Shown piece by piece: positions 51,250-64,000 of a DNA stretch of 64,000 bases. The position numbers and the translations under genes are program-made. Where the stretch lies: positions 248,001 to 312,000 of the forward strand of contig JAJQJQ010000060.1 in NCBI GenBank assembly GCA_028622995.1, in the 5' to 3' direction. The notes under the pieces were generated by a model. It searched no databases. It was not told where the DNA came from and worked only from the letters and a program-made list of their open reading frames with translations. How positions within the stretch are numbered: the first letter of the stretch is position 1; each line of letters opens with the position of its first letter. Source of the stretch: Panagrolaimus kolymaensis (Eukaryota > Nematoda > Chromadorea > Rhabditida > Panagrolaimidae).

Positions 51250-54200
51250 ACTTCTTTTTTTGGTTTTAGGCTTCGATGAGTTTTATTTCAGTTAACTTCA
51301 AAATTGGGTAATTTTTTTTTTCAGTAAAAAAATTACTGTCAAAAACTGGAAATTTTCGCTTTTCAGGATTCACGTATTTTTTTTTCCAAAAATCAAACAC
51401 AAAAATCAAAAAAAAAATTTTGGTGGGGTTGATCGCCTTTTTAAAATTTGGCGTAAAATAAGCTTTCGAAATTCTGCGAAATTTTTTCTTTGCAATAAAT
51501 CTAAAAAAAAGTTTTCTATATAAAAAAAATTTTAAACATACTAAAAAAAAAAAAGAACGCTGGAAAGCACGCGTCAAAATAAAATGAATAAAAAGAAAGT
51601 TCTGGGATTCACTTGAATTAAATATAAAAACCAGCGACGAATAAAAAAATGGATTTGATTTTCCAGAAAAAAAAGTGACTTCATTATTATTTTCAGAAAG
51701 AGAGAATGAAGTATATTTTTAAATTGAACGAACGATGGATGGGCAAAAGCAACAACAACAAAAAACAGAGGCGATCTGGCAGGCGGCGGCTAACTAGATT
51801 TTTCTTTTTTCATTTTCTTTAATAATGTTTTTGATGGAAAAAAAGAAGCAATAAGGGGATTAAGAATTAGTGTTTTTATTTTAGACTTCTTTTTTTTTTG
51901 GGAGAAATAAAGGATAAAGGACAAAATGAAATGGAAATGGATCAGTGAATTCAAAAATTGAAAGTTTGGATTTGCATGAATAAAAAATGGATTTGACATG
52001 GATTATGCAAATTTCAAAAATAAAAATAATTTAGAAATCTCTCGTAAATTTATTTTTGATGGAGCAAATTTAAATAAATATCCAAAATTTTATTCAAAAT
52101 ATTTATATTTTTTGTTATTTAAAAATGGAAAATTTTTATTTTTTGTTTAAAATAAAAGCAATAATTTTAGCACCCATACTTTTATGCAACCAAAACCCAG
52201 GTTTCTTAATAACAAAAATAATAATAGCTAATTCATTTATTTATTTTTTTCGACGTAGATCAAAAATAAGTAAAGAGAATAATTGGCTTGAACAACAACA
52301 AAAGAAAGAAAGAAAGTTGTGAAGAAGAAGAAAAAAAAGTGAAAAAAAAATATATAATAAAATTAAGTTAACTTGTTTATTTATTGCTTTTTGCTTTCTG
52401 CTTCCTAATTTAGCCCCAATGGCGAAGGAGTTGTTGAAAGTTGTTACCGCGATTATTACGCAATGAAATGAAACAACATCCTTCCTTTTCCTTTTTTTTT
52501 TCATCCCATCCATCTGTCTCCGCGTGTATCATCTTCAATAGCTTCGTTCGACGATAATAAAAGAAAATGAAAAAGGCGAAGAAAAAAACTCCGGTTTCAG
52601 CGTTGTAGCAGCAAAAAGCAAAACAACAAAAAAGAAGTTAGGAATCATTATCTCTTTTCTCTTTTTTTCTTTTTTTCTATTATGTCTATAGCCCAAAAGA
52701 TAATTAACTGACATCAAAAGAACGAAAGAAAAATTATAAAAGAGATTTGTCATTCTCGTAATTAATTTTTTTATATATTTTTTCAAGGTTGGCGCCTTCA
52801 TATCCGATGGAAGCGGTTTAAAGGTGTGAAAATTGGGATAGTCAGATTTTGATTAATTATGTCAAAGTAGATATGAATGGAGGACACCAATTAATTAAGA
52901 TATGGATGGAAAATGAAAATCAGATGAAAAAAAGTCTTTTAATTTGGCGAAGCTGAAAGTAGCCGCTTGCCTTTTGGTTGATACAAATTATCCAAAAAAG
53001 AAAACCTTTTTTAGTTTTTCTTAAATTCCCTAATTAAAGATTCTTAATTATTCTGTTTTTTAATTAAAGAAATTCATTCAAACTTAATAATAAAATAGTT
53101 AATTCTTCTTAATTTTGCAACAACAACAAAAAAAGAAACGTTAGATTAAGAGAAATCAAAAAAAGCTACGACTTTAAAAAATTTGAAAAATAAATCAGAA
53201 TAAAAAACTCAACTAACTCCTTCCTGAAATCATTATTTTGTGTTAATTTAGAATATATTTAAAAAAAGATATAATAAAATCAACGTTATTTTTAGCTTTT
53301 TTCAAGTGAATTTAATTATTTAAAAGATATTTTAAAGAAATCAAAATAATCGAAGTAAAAAAATATTATTATTATATTTATTTCTATCTTTGAAAGATTA
53401 CTACAAAAAATTTCTTACTTTCTGCCCTAGTTTCTGAAACTAGTCACCACGCAACAAACAAAAAAATTACTATTTAGCCCAATATAAAGAAGATTTTGAG
53501 AATACACAGGTGCAAATACAGCAGCTGCATTTGTTGCGCCATCTTTACTAGACCGTGACATGATTATTCAAGATAGACAAAAAAAAAACAATACTATTCT
53601 TTTTGTAATTCTCAAAAAAATATCCAAATTCCAAATAAAAAGTGATGGTCAAGTCAAAGAATAAAAAATAAGAAGCCTTTGTTTGTTTGTTTGCTTTTTC
53701 TTTCTTACCTCGTTGACTATTTAAATGATGGCCAAAAGAAAAAAATATAAAGAAAGAAAAAAATGAAATCAAATCAAAGCTTGTTTGCGCAAGGAACACG
53801 TAATTTTTTTTTCATCCCTTAAAAACAAGCAAGCTTTTTTTTGATGAATTAATTTTTTTTTATTTAATGATGCATTAAAAATGAGTTTAGTTTTTAAACA
53901 AACTTTTTTCTTTCTTTCGAAGTTAAAAAAAACCAAAAGAAAAAAATGTAACAAATTTGATTTATTTTTTTTGAATTAAATATTTTCAGCGATATTATTT
54001 TTTTAAAAAGAAAAAACGATTGAATCATTGACATCAAAAAAGCAGGCGATGAAATATACAAAAGAAGAAGGAGAAAATTGGGACAATAAAAAGCGAAAGT
54101 GAAATGTGCCGGAAAAGCATAAAACAAGGAAGAAAAAAGACATCGATTAAGCGATCATTAAAAACTGGAAGAAATTAAAAAAAATATAGAAGAAATCGGT

Positions 54201-54388
54201 CTAGTTATTATTTCTTTAGCCTAGTTTCAAGGTCAATTTTATACAGTCAAGGAAAGTTGTTTTTTTACTACTAAATACAAGGTTTTAAAAAAGTGATATT
54301 TGGAACAAAAAGTCAAAAGCGAATGAAATCTTTAAGAAATGGTCGTACCTATGTTTTTTAGCCTCTTTAATTTTAAAGACATTCACCG
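51250..54388. other. AT-rich gene-poor region, left of the tRNA
   Basis: About 3.1 kb upstream of the PTR start. Open frames here are short and rich in Phe, Lys and Asn from poly(A)/poly(T) tracts, so I do not call them. A less AT-rich patch at about 51720-51795 and another at about 52410-52560 have no coding frame or tRNA fold. The PTR promoter is expected at the left end. Confidence 0.55.
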
Positions 54389-54461
54389 GGCCTTGTGGCG
54401 CAATGGATAACGCGTCTGCCTACGGAGCAGAAGATTGTAGGTTCTAATCCTGCCAAGGTCG
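54389..54461 (+). tRNA. tRNA-Arg (anticodon ACG)
   Basis: The 73 nt fold as a full cloverleaf. The acceptor stem is GGCCTTG with CAAGGTC and discriminator G. The D arm is GCG-CAATGGATAA-CGC. The anticodon stem TCTGC/GCAGA encloses loop CTACGGA, so the anticodon is ACG (read as ICG for CGU/CGC/CGA arginine codons). The variable loop is AGATT and the T arm is GTAGG-TTCTAAT-CCTGC with one G-T wobble. The B box GGTTCTAATCC fits GGTTCNANNCC. A T run a few bases after the gene (54468 onward) suits RNA polymerase III termination. There is no intron. The T loop has T at position 57 where a purine is usual. Confidence 0.92.
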
Positions 54462-57400
54462 AAATACTTTTTTCATTTTTTTTAATAACAAAATTCTAAA
54501 TCCCTAATAAGAAATCAAAAAACCTCGACAACCGAAAAACTCAAAATATGACTTCATAAATCCCTTTTTATATATCCTTAATCTTCAAAAACTTTTATTT
54601 CCATAGACATTGTTTTATAAATGACAAAAATAATTTCAGTTTTTCATCCCAGATAAAACGAAAACAAGGATTTTACTTATTTCAATAAAATAAAATAAAA
54701 AAATACATAGAAAAAAAAAAGAAGATTAAAGAAATCCAATGTCGCGATTTGCAATTTATTTTTTAGTTATTCGCCAAATCAAAATTTTTTTCTTTCCTTT
54801 TTTTCAAAGGTTTTTTACGCTTGGAAGAAAACAAGGATGCAAAGAAAAAAAAAATTAGGGTAATTCTAATCCTTCGGTCATCAACAAAAAAAAGTGAAAA
54901 AAATAATTTTTGTTTCTGTTTCGAGAAAAAGTAGAACAAAATTAAAAGTGGTTAGTTGTGGAAAAGAGCCGGATGCTAAAAATCTTTAAAATCTTGTTAG
55001 TTGACTTTATTATAAATTTTTTTTTGCATCCGCTGTTCCTAAAAAAACGTTAAAGACACGGTCGTGTTTTTTTTCCTTTTTACAAGATTTGGCCGCCGAA
55101 TCGCCGAAGGGGAAATCATAGTAGCCTGCCTCATTTTGTAATAAAATATAATAGGAAATGGCTAAAAATGATGAAGATTTTTTCTAGAAAAAAAAACTAT
55201 CTTTTTTCTTTTTCAAATAAATAAAAGCAGCGAATTGAATTAAAAATCGCTTTGAAACTTTTTACTCAAAAATTTTTTTTAATAAACAAAAATTATCTGT
55301 AATCAAACTTATTTCTTTGAAATCAAAATCTGATTTAATTGAAAAAAAAAAAACAGTTAAAAAAAATCCCACCAAATTAAATGATCGATATTGAAGTTTT
55401 TAAAAAAAACAAAAAAATGATTGAAACGGATCCAATTTATTTTTCTTTTTTTTTAGTTCTCACGTTTTTAACTTATTTTGCGTAAAACTTTTATCTTTTT
55501 TTTTATCAAAAGCACAGTCGATAAAAAGCAGACATGGATTTTAATCGTAAAAACTAAAATACATACTTCCTTTTTTTTTTACATGGAGGCTTGAGGATGA
55601 GATGCATGAAAGAAAGTGAAGCAAGCAACAAACATTCTTTGAAATATTTTACGGTCAAATAATTATCAGATCTAATCCTACTCGTTTGTTAATTCACTAC
55701 GTAAAATAAAAAGCATTTATTTTGTTGTTTATCTCTTTTTCTTTTCATTTTTTTGAGGTAGCATAAAAAAAATATAGGGGAGATTAGGGAAAAAAGATAA
55801 GGAAATGAACGAACGCGAAAGTGATTTAAAAAAAATAAAACAGGTAATTCAAATCAGTTGAAGAAAACCGAAAATGGATTTAGAAGACAAAAATGCAAAA
55901 ATAATAACAAAAAAATGACAGAAGTGGTTTTCTGAAACTAAATGATCAGAAATTCTTCTTTATCAAGCAAAAAGGTAGAAAAGTTTATAACAAAAAATAG
56001 ACTTCTGAATTAAAATAAAAACAACGTCAAAAATTGACAAGCCTTAAAAAAATTACATAAATATCAAAAAAGACTGCCAATTTCTTAATTTTCAAAACTA
56101 AAAAATTCTTGAAGCAAAATTTTAAAAATTAAAAGGTAGCAATTTTTTCCATAAACTTTATTTATTATGGAAAAACTTCAAAAAAAGTCAACTTAAAAAC
56201 CATGAAACAACAAAATCATAAACTTTAATCTTTATAAAATAAAATAAACAAATTTGTGCTTATTTTTAAAAACAAAACAAAAATAAAGAGAATTTTTTGA
56301 AACAACAACAAAAAATATTAATAATTGCAAAATAAAGCTTCAGAATTTCAATTCTTCATATTCTTTGTTGACAAACAAACAAATTGTTTTTATTTTCTTT
56401 CATTCAAAGTTTTTGAAGCTTCGTGAAAATTACAATTTCTAACGCCTTCGAAAAATAAAAAAAGACGTCTAAAAACTGGATTTTTTTTTCAGAAACAAAC
56501 CTTCGCTTTTTTGGTTTGGTTTTATGTTTTTGAATAATAATTAAAATTTGTTGCATGTGTTTTTAAAAAGCTGTTTTCTTTCTTTTGGCTTTTGTTTTCG
56601 ATTTTTTTTGCCAAAAAAAATATATAAGCAAGCGAGGAAGCAACAAAATACTAAAACGATTAGTTTGTTGTAAAATTATTCTTCTTCATTTTTTTGTGGT
56701 TTGCTGGAACCAAAAAAAAAACTTGAACCCTCTTAAGAATGTCCTTCTATTATATTTATTGTTTTTCTTTTGTTTATGGCCTTAAATTAAAGTGGTTTAA
56801 GAATCCTATAACTAAAAAAAATAAACAAAAGAATATGTAAAAGTGATAGTTTATATTTTTAAAACATAAAACTAATTCTTTGTTGAATCATGAAAAAAAT
56901 TAAGAACATTTCCTGATCTTTTTAAATTCATAAAAATGATAGCAAAAAAATAAAAGAAAATAAATCGTAAAAATAATAGAATAAAATTATAATTCTATAT
57001 TCTTCTTTTCCCATTGAAAAAAAGAACGAAAAGAAAAAGACTAAATTACCTAAATAAAAAAAGACCTGGACATTGTAGTATCAAAGTAACCCTTTTCTTT
57101 TATATTCTTAATTTTTTTCTTTCTTTTGCAGACAATTTTTAAACGAAAGAGAAAAAAATAATAAGTCTTTTTTAACAATGAAAGAAAATTTTATTTTCTT
57201 ATATACAAATTTTTTGGGTCGATTACTCACTTCTTTATTTAAACCCGCTTCAAAAAATAAAAAAAGTGGGATTCAAAACCAGAATAGCCGCTGGGGATGT
57301 AAATCAAAAAAAAATGAAAAAAAGACAAGGAAGAAAGTTTCATGAAATCGAATTACGTAATTTTTGCTTTTTATTGATAAATCCAAAAACAATTTATTTG

Positions 57401-60397
57401 ACTTCATCGCCTGCTTTTTAGATGTAAATAAATTCTGTTTGTCCATAAACAAAAATTTGCGCAAGCTTAGAAAAAAAAATTATAAACTTTTTTGTTTCAA
57501 AAAAAAAATAAATAAATCAAAAGGTTTAAAAGTTATTATTATTTTTGTTTTTGCTTACTTTTTTTGTGTTATGACGATGTTTTTCGAAAATTGGAGCGAA
57601 AACACGAAATGCAACATTTGTTGTTTTTTTTTCTATCTATCGCGCAAAGGACAAAGATAGTAATCGAAAAAAAGTGTGAACTTATGAATCAAATCAAATC
57701 ATAAGTGCCTCCTTTTCTTTTGAGATGGAGAAAAAAGAAGATTGTGGTTTGATCATTCTAAAAATATGTAGTAAGAAGCATGCTTTTTTTTTGGTCGCAC
57801 TTTTGCTAATACGTATTTATTGGAATGAAAAAAAATAAACATTCCGCAATCACGCTTTTTTCCTTAACACCGAATACTTCCGCATCTTTTTTTTGAAAAG
57901 GTCATGCTTTTGACTTTAAAAAAACCAAATTAAAAATTTTAAAAAAGTCATGGAACTGAAAAAATCTTAATTAGAAAGTCTCATACCTCTCCAAAAATAT
58001 TTTTTTTAACTATAGTCAAACCTTAAACTTCTGATAATTTTAACAATTAAGCATATATCCAAAAAATGCATTTTCTGTCCTTCTAAAAATTTATGAAAAA
58101 TATAAAAAAAAGTCATGTTGCTTTATTTTTGATAGCAAAAATAAAAACTCATAAACATAAAAAAAATTTTAAAACTTAATGAGTTTTTTTTCGTGGGTGA
58201 TAAAAAAGAAGAAAGACACATAGTAAACTGGATTAATGGAAAAAAGAAGATGTGTTTTTATTTTGTTAGTTCTTTTCTTTATTCAATTTTATCCCTTTTT
58301 TTAAATCAAGAAAATCGCGTAATCCTGTGCAAAAAATAATTTTAATCAAAGAAAGAGATCAAAATTCCTTAGCTTCATAATGACTCGAGACTAATCGGAA
58401 ATGACACATTTTTTATGAAAAAATGCCAAAAAAGAAGATAAAGAGCAAGATAATTAAAAAAAAATGTTATTTGGATAAAATCTTGCATTTTATTAATCTT
58501 GCCAAAAAATACTTTATTCCGGGATGATTTAGGTTTCTGAAGTCCAAAATTTATGTAAGCACCTGATAAAAAAAATAAGTTTGGTATCGCGAAAATCCTA
58601 TTAATCTAGAAGTAATTATAAGATAGCCATTGCGATTCTTTTATAAAATAATTCAGAATTTTCAAAAGACCATTGCCTCAATAAACTAATACTACAAACA
58701 GTTTTAATTTTCTTCGATGAGCAGTATTTTTGTGATTGTGAAAAAAACTTTATTCATATAAGTTTTTTTTTGTTGACTTCAAAAATCACTTTTTTCCATC
58801 AAAAACCTTCCAAAAGCTAATTATCATATATCCTAAATGAGCTGAGCCAGAAAAAAAAATTGAAAACCCTTGAAAACAAAAAAAAAATGAGCCAAAGGAA
58901 AAAGAAAAATGGAAAGTTTTCTTTTATTTTATTTTGTTATAAAAAAAATGAAAGCAGCAGCATTGTCCGCGGCAGCCAACGTCGTTCACTTATTTTTTTG
59001 ATATTCAATGCAATTTGTTAATGCTCAGCATATCCTCCTCCTCCACTTTTTTTTGACTTCTGATTTCTTTTATTTCATTTTTTTTATCCCATTAAAAACT
59101 TCCTTGACGCCGTCGAAGAAAAAAAAATGTGGAAAAAAGACAATAAAACTGGATTTTTTAAAGGTTTTTTTCTTTTTCTTTTGCTTCTAATCTCACAAAA
59201 AAAAAATAAGAAACGAAAGAAAGAGAAAAGACGCGTGCGTATACAATCAATCGGCAGCAGATTTCCAAAAAAATCAAGTCTCCAAGGCAAAAAAAAAGAA
59301 GCAAAAGATGAAGAAAAAAAATTTATTGAAGAATTAATTAGAAAAAAATCCTTTTTTACAAATTAAGCTGTGACAGTAAAAAGGGGTAAACATTAAAAAT
59401 CCATTATGTAATTTATTCCATTAAAACAAGCTTTATTAAATTTATTATTACATAATTTGATGGATTTGAAAGAAAGTCGTCGTCTCTCTTAATTTTTGGA
59501 TGAAATAGTTTTGGTCAGTAAAAAAAAAAGAAGTGAACATTGGATTAATAAAATAACATTACATAATTTCTTTTGTCTTCTGTTTGTTATTGTTTATGAT
59601 TAAATTAACAAGGAAAAAAATGATCAAAAAAAACATGTTTAAGTAAATGATTAAATAATGTATGAAATAGTAATCAGCTGTTTTTTATTATCAAAATTTT
59701 AATGGAGCAAAGTTTAGGATTCTTTTCAAACAATAAAGCAAAAAAAGGTGGCGAAATTTTTTACAATATTATTTTAATTTGGCTTTATATATAATTCTCT
59801 TTGCAGTGTTAATATTTAATTCTTTGTTTGGTCAAAATCATCTTGATTCCCTTTTCTCAGCTTCATCATTTTTGGATTTATGTAAGTAACATAAAAAAAT
59901 CACCCCTTTTTTTTTATCAAATCTTCTATACCATTTTGACCAAGCTTTTTTTTCCTTAATAAAATCTTCTTGAACAAAAGTAATAAAAATTTGGGTAATA
60001 AAATATTCAAAAACAAAAAAAAGTAAAAAAAACGCCGATTAAAGAATTACATAAGAGATGCAACAAAAAGTTTTTTCTTATATTTATGTTTTCAATCGAT
60101 TGCTTTTTTTGTATTTAAAGGTCAATTTTTTTTTGTAACATTTATTTCTTTGCTCGGCGGCACACAGACAAAAAACATTAGAGCCTTTTGTGAACCGATG
60201 AAAAATAGCTTTTTTTGTTTTTCATTGCGCTAAAAAAAATTTCGGCTTCTAAAAATTTAAAATTTATAAAGAAAATAATTTTTGGCAAAGAGAGAAAAAA
60301 ATTCTATGAAGACGCAGCTTTAGTTTGTATTGTTGTTGTTTTTTTTTTGCAATTGACTCATGCCATAATTCGAACTCCATTTTCTTATATTTCAATT
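54462..60397. other. AT-rich gene-poor region, right of the tRNA
   Basis: Almost 6 kb of AT-rich DNA packed with A and T homopolymers. I found no exon chain, tRNA, rRNA or ordered repeat. Short frames such as those at 57364-57660 and 59127-59366 are Lys/Phe/Asn-rich and lack domain-like pattern. Slightly GC-richer islands lie at about 55080-55135 and 58955-58990. Part could be promoter or 5'-UTR intron of the gene that begins at 60398. Confidence 0.5.
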
Positions 60398-63300
60398 ATG
60401 GAAGATAAACTTTCTAATGATATTTTACTTGAATCATTAATTGAAATCATTTATGTTATTACCATTCAGCCGTTATCAGAAGAACAATTAAAAAATTATT
60501 TTGGATTTTGTGGACAACTTTTTTCACTTGAAAATGCTTGCAAAAAACTTGGATGTGTTTCGTTTAATTCTTTGATTAGAAAATATTCTGAAAGATTTGA
60601 AAAGTTTTTAGAAACTTATATTTGCGAAAACAAAAAATTATATTATTTAAATAAAAATATTAAAAATGATTCGAAGTTGGATGATTTCAAAAAGTGAGCA
60701 ATTTTTTTAGTTAATTTAGAGTCTTAAATTTTGGAGTCGGAATATATTATTTTTTTTGGTCCATTGTTTGCTACTTTCGACCGATTCTGTATTTTAGTTT
60801 TAAACTTTGCTTATTTTTTTAGCAAAAATGTCGAAAGCCCGAATGAAAAAATTACTTTTGCTGATACTATTTATTTTGAAAAGCATAACTCTGACGCATT
60901 TTTCCATGGCCGATCGGAACTTATTAAAGTTGTCAGTGAACTTCAAAATGCGGCTTCTTACAATTTTTACAATCCCAATCGAGAAGGCTTTGTTACTTTT
61001 AATCAATTGGATTCAAAATTAAAGGAGTTATTCGATGGCAAAAATTGGCCTGCGGTAAGGAAATTACATTTTAAAAATCGAAAATTTTGTTAAAAATTCT
61101 AAAAATTTTAGTTACGAAAAGAATGGTTTCCAAATATGGGAAAAACTGAAAATATTATGTATGAAATAGTTTTTGATGAGCTTGAATACTCATATCTCAC
61201 TCATGGGAGGCCTCAACCATCTTTGCGATTAATTCCAGGGAAAACTTTGGAAGAATTATTGGCTCAAATTGAAAATATTAAAAATGGCAAAATTGAATTT
61301 TATCAAAAACTTAATAACAAATTTCGCAGTGCTAATTTTTCTAAATTTCAAAGCAGCAATCGAAACACAAAAAAATCAAATCCAGCAGCAAAGTCATTTT
61401 CGAATTCACGAAATCATAAACCTGCAAAAGATAAAAGTTTTAGTGAATCGGATTCTGAGAATGATGATCGACAGGAAAATCAACCTCATCGACTTGCATT
61501 GTATTTAAGAAATAGAAATAAAAATTCAATTATTTCTGAACAAAATACTTCCTCACCTGGACTTTCAAACGACGCAAAAAATGATGCACAAAAGACATCA
61601 TCATCGTCTGCTATAAATAAAAATAGCGAACGTCAATCATCTCAATCGACTGATAACAAAGAACAAAACTTTTTGCCTGAATTTTCTAAAGTTAAAAATG
61701 AATTTATTTGCATTGAAGATGAAATTGGAAAATCAATTAAAAATGGATTAGCTGAAGAATTAAATATTTCTAATGATATGGCGGTTCAAAGAGTTAATGA
61801 AATCCCACAAAAAACCACACGAGATGGAAACTCTTCCGGTCCATCCTCGAATGATAATAATTTGGTTAGTAATTTTTTGCATCCCAAAATTGATAATAAT
61901 TTTACTTTAAAAAAAATTTTTCAGCAAAATATGAATTTTGATTTACCTTGCTCTTTCACTTCTCGAAAATATCAACAACAACAACCAGCTTCAATTCCAC
62001 TTCCATCAAGTAATAATACTTTTATACCCATAAAAGAATATGAACAATATACCGATGAAGAGGAAAAAGAGGAAGAAGAAAATGATAATATTTTAGCCCA
62101 AAGAGGAGAAACTTCTATTCCACCATCGGATCCATGTTCACCCAACAATGAGCAACTTCACCCACAAGGAGCGGAAAGTAATTCAAATCCTGGACTTTCT
62201 TCTTCTTCCTCAAATTTAAATAACAACTCTGGCTCACAACAACAGCGTCCTCCACAAGCAAGACGAGGATTTCAATTTGCTTTAGGCAAATCTAAACGTT
62301 ATGATGAAATGACAAAAGAAGATAAAGTTTTTCAAGTTAAATTACGAATGAAAGTTAATGGCACAGATAAAACATGGACAAATAATGTAAGCAAATAATT
62401 TTATATATAAAAAATGTTCTCATTAACATAATTTTTTTTCTAGACTTTGGCAAAACCCATTGTTGGACCACCACCTCCAAGAACTCCAGAAAATGTTGAA
62501 GGCAGTGTTTCGCCACTTTCTGGAAACTTCAGTGTACGACCAACACCTGGCAATCAACCACCAGCGACTTCACCATTGCCAGGCCCTTCAAGGCCAACGA
62601 CTAATACTTCTTCACAGCCGCCGCCACAAAATAATAATACTAATATTGGTGAGAGAAGAAGTCAAGAACTTCTTCCACCAGAACCATCTTCGGTGGCAAA
62701 TCGTCGACAACCACCACCTCCATCTCGTCATCAACGTCGAGGCCCAAATACAAATGTTCAAGCAAATAAAGAGGATGATAAATCTATAAGTCGTACATTC
62801 GATCTAGAACCTTCAGGAACAGCTGAAACACGGGCTATGAATCGCTCATATGAACAACAGCATCAACAAAAAAGGCCTCTATCATCTACGAGGCAAACAT
62901 CTTCGAGTCGTCCAGAATTTCATGAAACTTTTCAACATCAACAACCAGCTCCAAACCCATTATCTTCAAATCGTTCAGGCGGCTTACATAATGAAAATAA
63001 TTATCATTTACCTCCTCCATCTTATCAACAAGTATCGACTACTACCAATAATTATCAAGAACCAACATGGAATGATACACCATATGGAGATGTTTCAAAT
63101 CCATATGTAAATAATCATAATCCCAATCCTCGACTTAATAATATTTCTAATAATGATCTTCTTCCACCATATTATGAAAATGATGGAGAAGAACCAGAGG
63201 AGGAAGAACCAGAAATGAGAGATGTTTTTCATGATTCATATACTCATCAACCAACTCATCGAACACCAAGACAACAAATGGAACCGACATATGAAAATCC

Positions 63301-64000
63301 TGCGAGACCTGTTCCATTAAATTCGGTATTTCGAGCCATTACTCCTCCGCATCAGCCACTTCCTCCTCCTCTTCAACGGGAATATGATGGATATTATCAT
63401 TCTGATAACCGTGACCATCAACAACATCGACGTCCTCCACAACAACAACCACAAGTTTATGCTCAATCTCCTGAAACTCGAGGAAATGGATATTATCATG
63501 ATCAACGGTCACAACCTCCACCATCATATAATAATTATGAAAATAATTATCCTCTTCCACCAATATCGTCACCACGCACATCCCAACAAATTAATGAATA
63601 TCGTCAACCCCAACAACAACCAATAATGATGACGAGGCAAAGACCAATGTCAACTCAACCAATCCATCCTCATCCAATATCTTCATCGTCTGCTTTAGGC
63701 TATTATCAACAACAACAACATCGACCTGGAAGCGTTGTTCCATCATCATCGAGAATTCAATCATCACGTGCGGAAAATAGAAATGGAGTAAGATTTACTT
63801 TTAAATTTGCATTATTTATTTTTTCTTCAAAAAAACCCTTAAATTTTAACTTTTTTTAAAAAATTCTTAGATTTTTATTTATAACTCTTTTTTTTCAGAA
63901 CGTGATCGAACAATTTTGTCAAAAAATTCGTGAATTTCTTGAAGATAACAAAGGCAAGATCGAAATAGAAATTTTACAAAATTTACTCAAACGCGCCCGA
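60398..64000 (+). CDS. LOTUS-like, Pro/Gln/Asn-rich protein (5' part, runs off the window)
   Basis: Exons 60398-60693, 60823-61054, 61112-62386, 62444-63787 and 63899-64000 (continuing) give 1083 residues with all junctions in frame. The ATG at 60398 is the first in its frame. Residues about 8-75 (LIEIIYVITIQPLSEEQL, NYF, KKLGCVSFNSLIRKYSERF) fit the LOTUS/OST-HTH winged-helix pattern. Residues about 115-215 (SELIKVVSELQNA, GFVTFNQLDSKLKELF, LRKEWFP) form a second folded segment. Residues about 245-1048 are disordered: Ser/Asn/Glu-rich, then Pro/Gln/Asn/His/Tyr-rich with poly-Gln and PPP runs. From 1050, FCQKIREFLEDNKGKIEIEILQNLLKR looks like the start of another LOTUS-type domain. In nematodes LOTUS plus long disordered region suggests germ-granule proteins such as MIP-1/MIP-2, which recruit a Vasa-type helicase; here this is inference. 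The domain call is moderate, the gene model good. Confidence 0.6.

Noticed and set aside
51266..54127. Several reverse-strand frames of 60-100 residues
   Set aside because: They are low-complexity Phe/Lys/Ser strings in homopolymer-rich DNA, with no consistent exon chain or recognisable domain.
55080..55135. GC-richer island as a possible tRNA or small RNA
   Set aside because: No cloverleaf or A/B box could be folded from it on either strand.
60215..60397. Longer N-terminus for the LOTUS-like protein
   Set aside because: The upstream frame is open but starts at TTG and has no ATG before 60398. Its composition is that of AT-rich leader sequence.
62460..63626. His/Ile/Leu-rich alternative frames in both strands
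   Set aside because: They are shadows of the Pro/Gln/Asn codons of the large gene; repeated CAA, CCA and AAT codons make long open shifted frames.

Overview
The window reads as a eukaryotic, nematode-type nuclear contig. It is very AT-rich. Its genes are split by short GT-AG introns with acceptors of the TTTCAG/TTTTAG kind. Its recognisable genes are animal or nematode families: a Patched-related transporter, a class-2 secreted lipase and a DXO/Rai1 nuclease. The base composition and these families suggest a tylenchid such as a root-knot nematode (Meloidogyne), but no sequence here proves the genus.

Region 1 (1 to about 36,190) is one uninterrupted head-to-tail satellite array of roughly 260-265 monomers, and it runs off the left edge of the window. 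Each monomer is about 136-137 bp (131 bp in one variant). It has a nearly invariant core around CTCGAG, a fixed TTGACTTACTGAA box, and a variable half that comes in interchangeable modules. The array has higher-order structure: a block at about 541-3140 recurs at about 4510-7793 with two whole-monomer indels. Monomer types also change in frequency from left to right. Nothing in it looks coding. The last few monomers decay into unique DNA.

Region 2 (about 36,190 to 51,250) is gene-bearing. In order it holds a secreted class-2 lipase (+), a small two-exon hypothetical gene (+), a DXO/Rai1/EOL-1-like gene (-), a nine-exon gene (+) encoding a coiled coil with two C-terminal WRKY/GCM1/FLYWCH-like zinc fingers, a doubtful small two-exon gene (+), and a nine-exon Patched-related gene (-).

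Region 3 (about 51,250 to 60,400) is a 9-kb AT-rich stretch in which only a tRNA-Arg(ACG) gene is supported.

Region 4 (60,398 to the right edge) is the 5' part of a large gene (+) encoding a LOTUS-like N-terminus and a long Pro/Gln/Asn-rich disordered region. A new folded segment starts just before the window ends.

The genes do not form an obvious pathway. The two most unusual elements are the modular satellite, a candidate centromeric or heterochromatic array, and the coiled-coil/duplicated zinc-finger gene, which I could not match to a named family.
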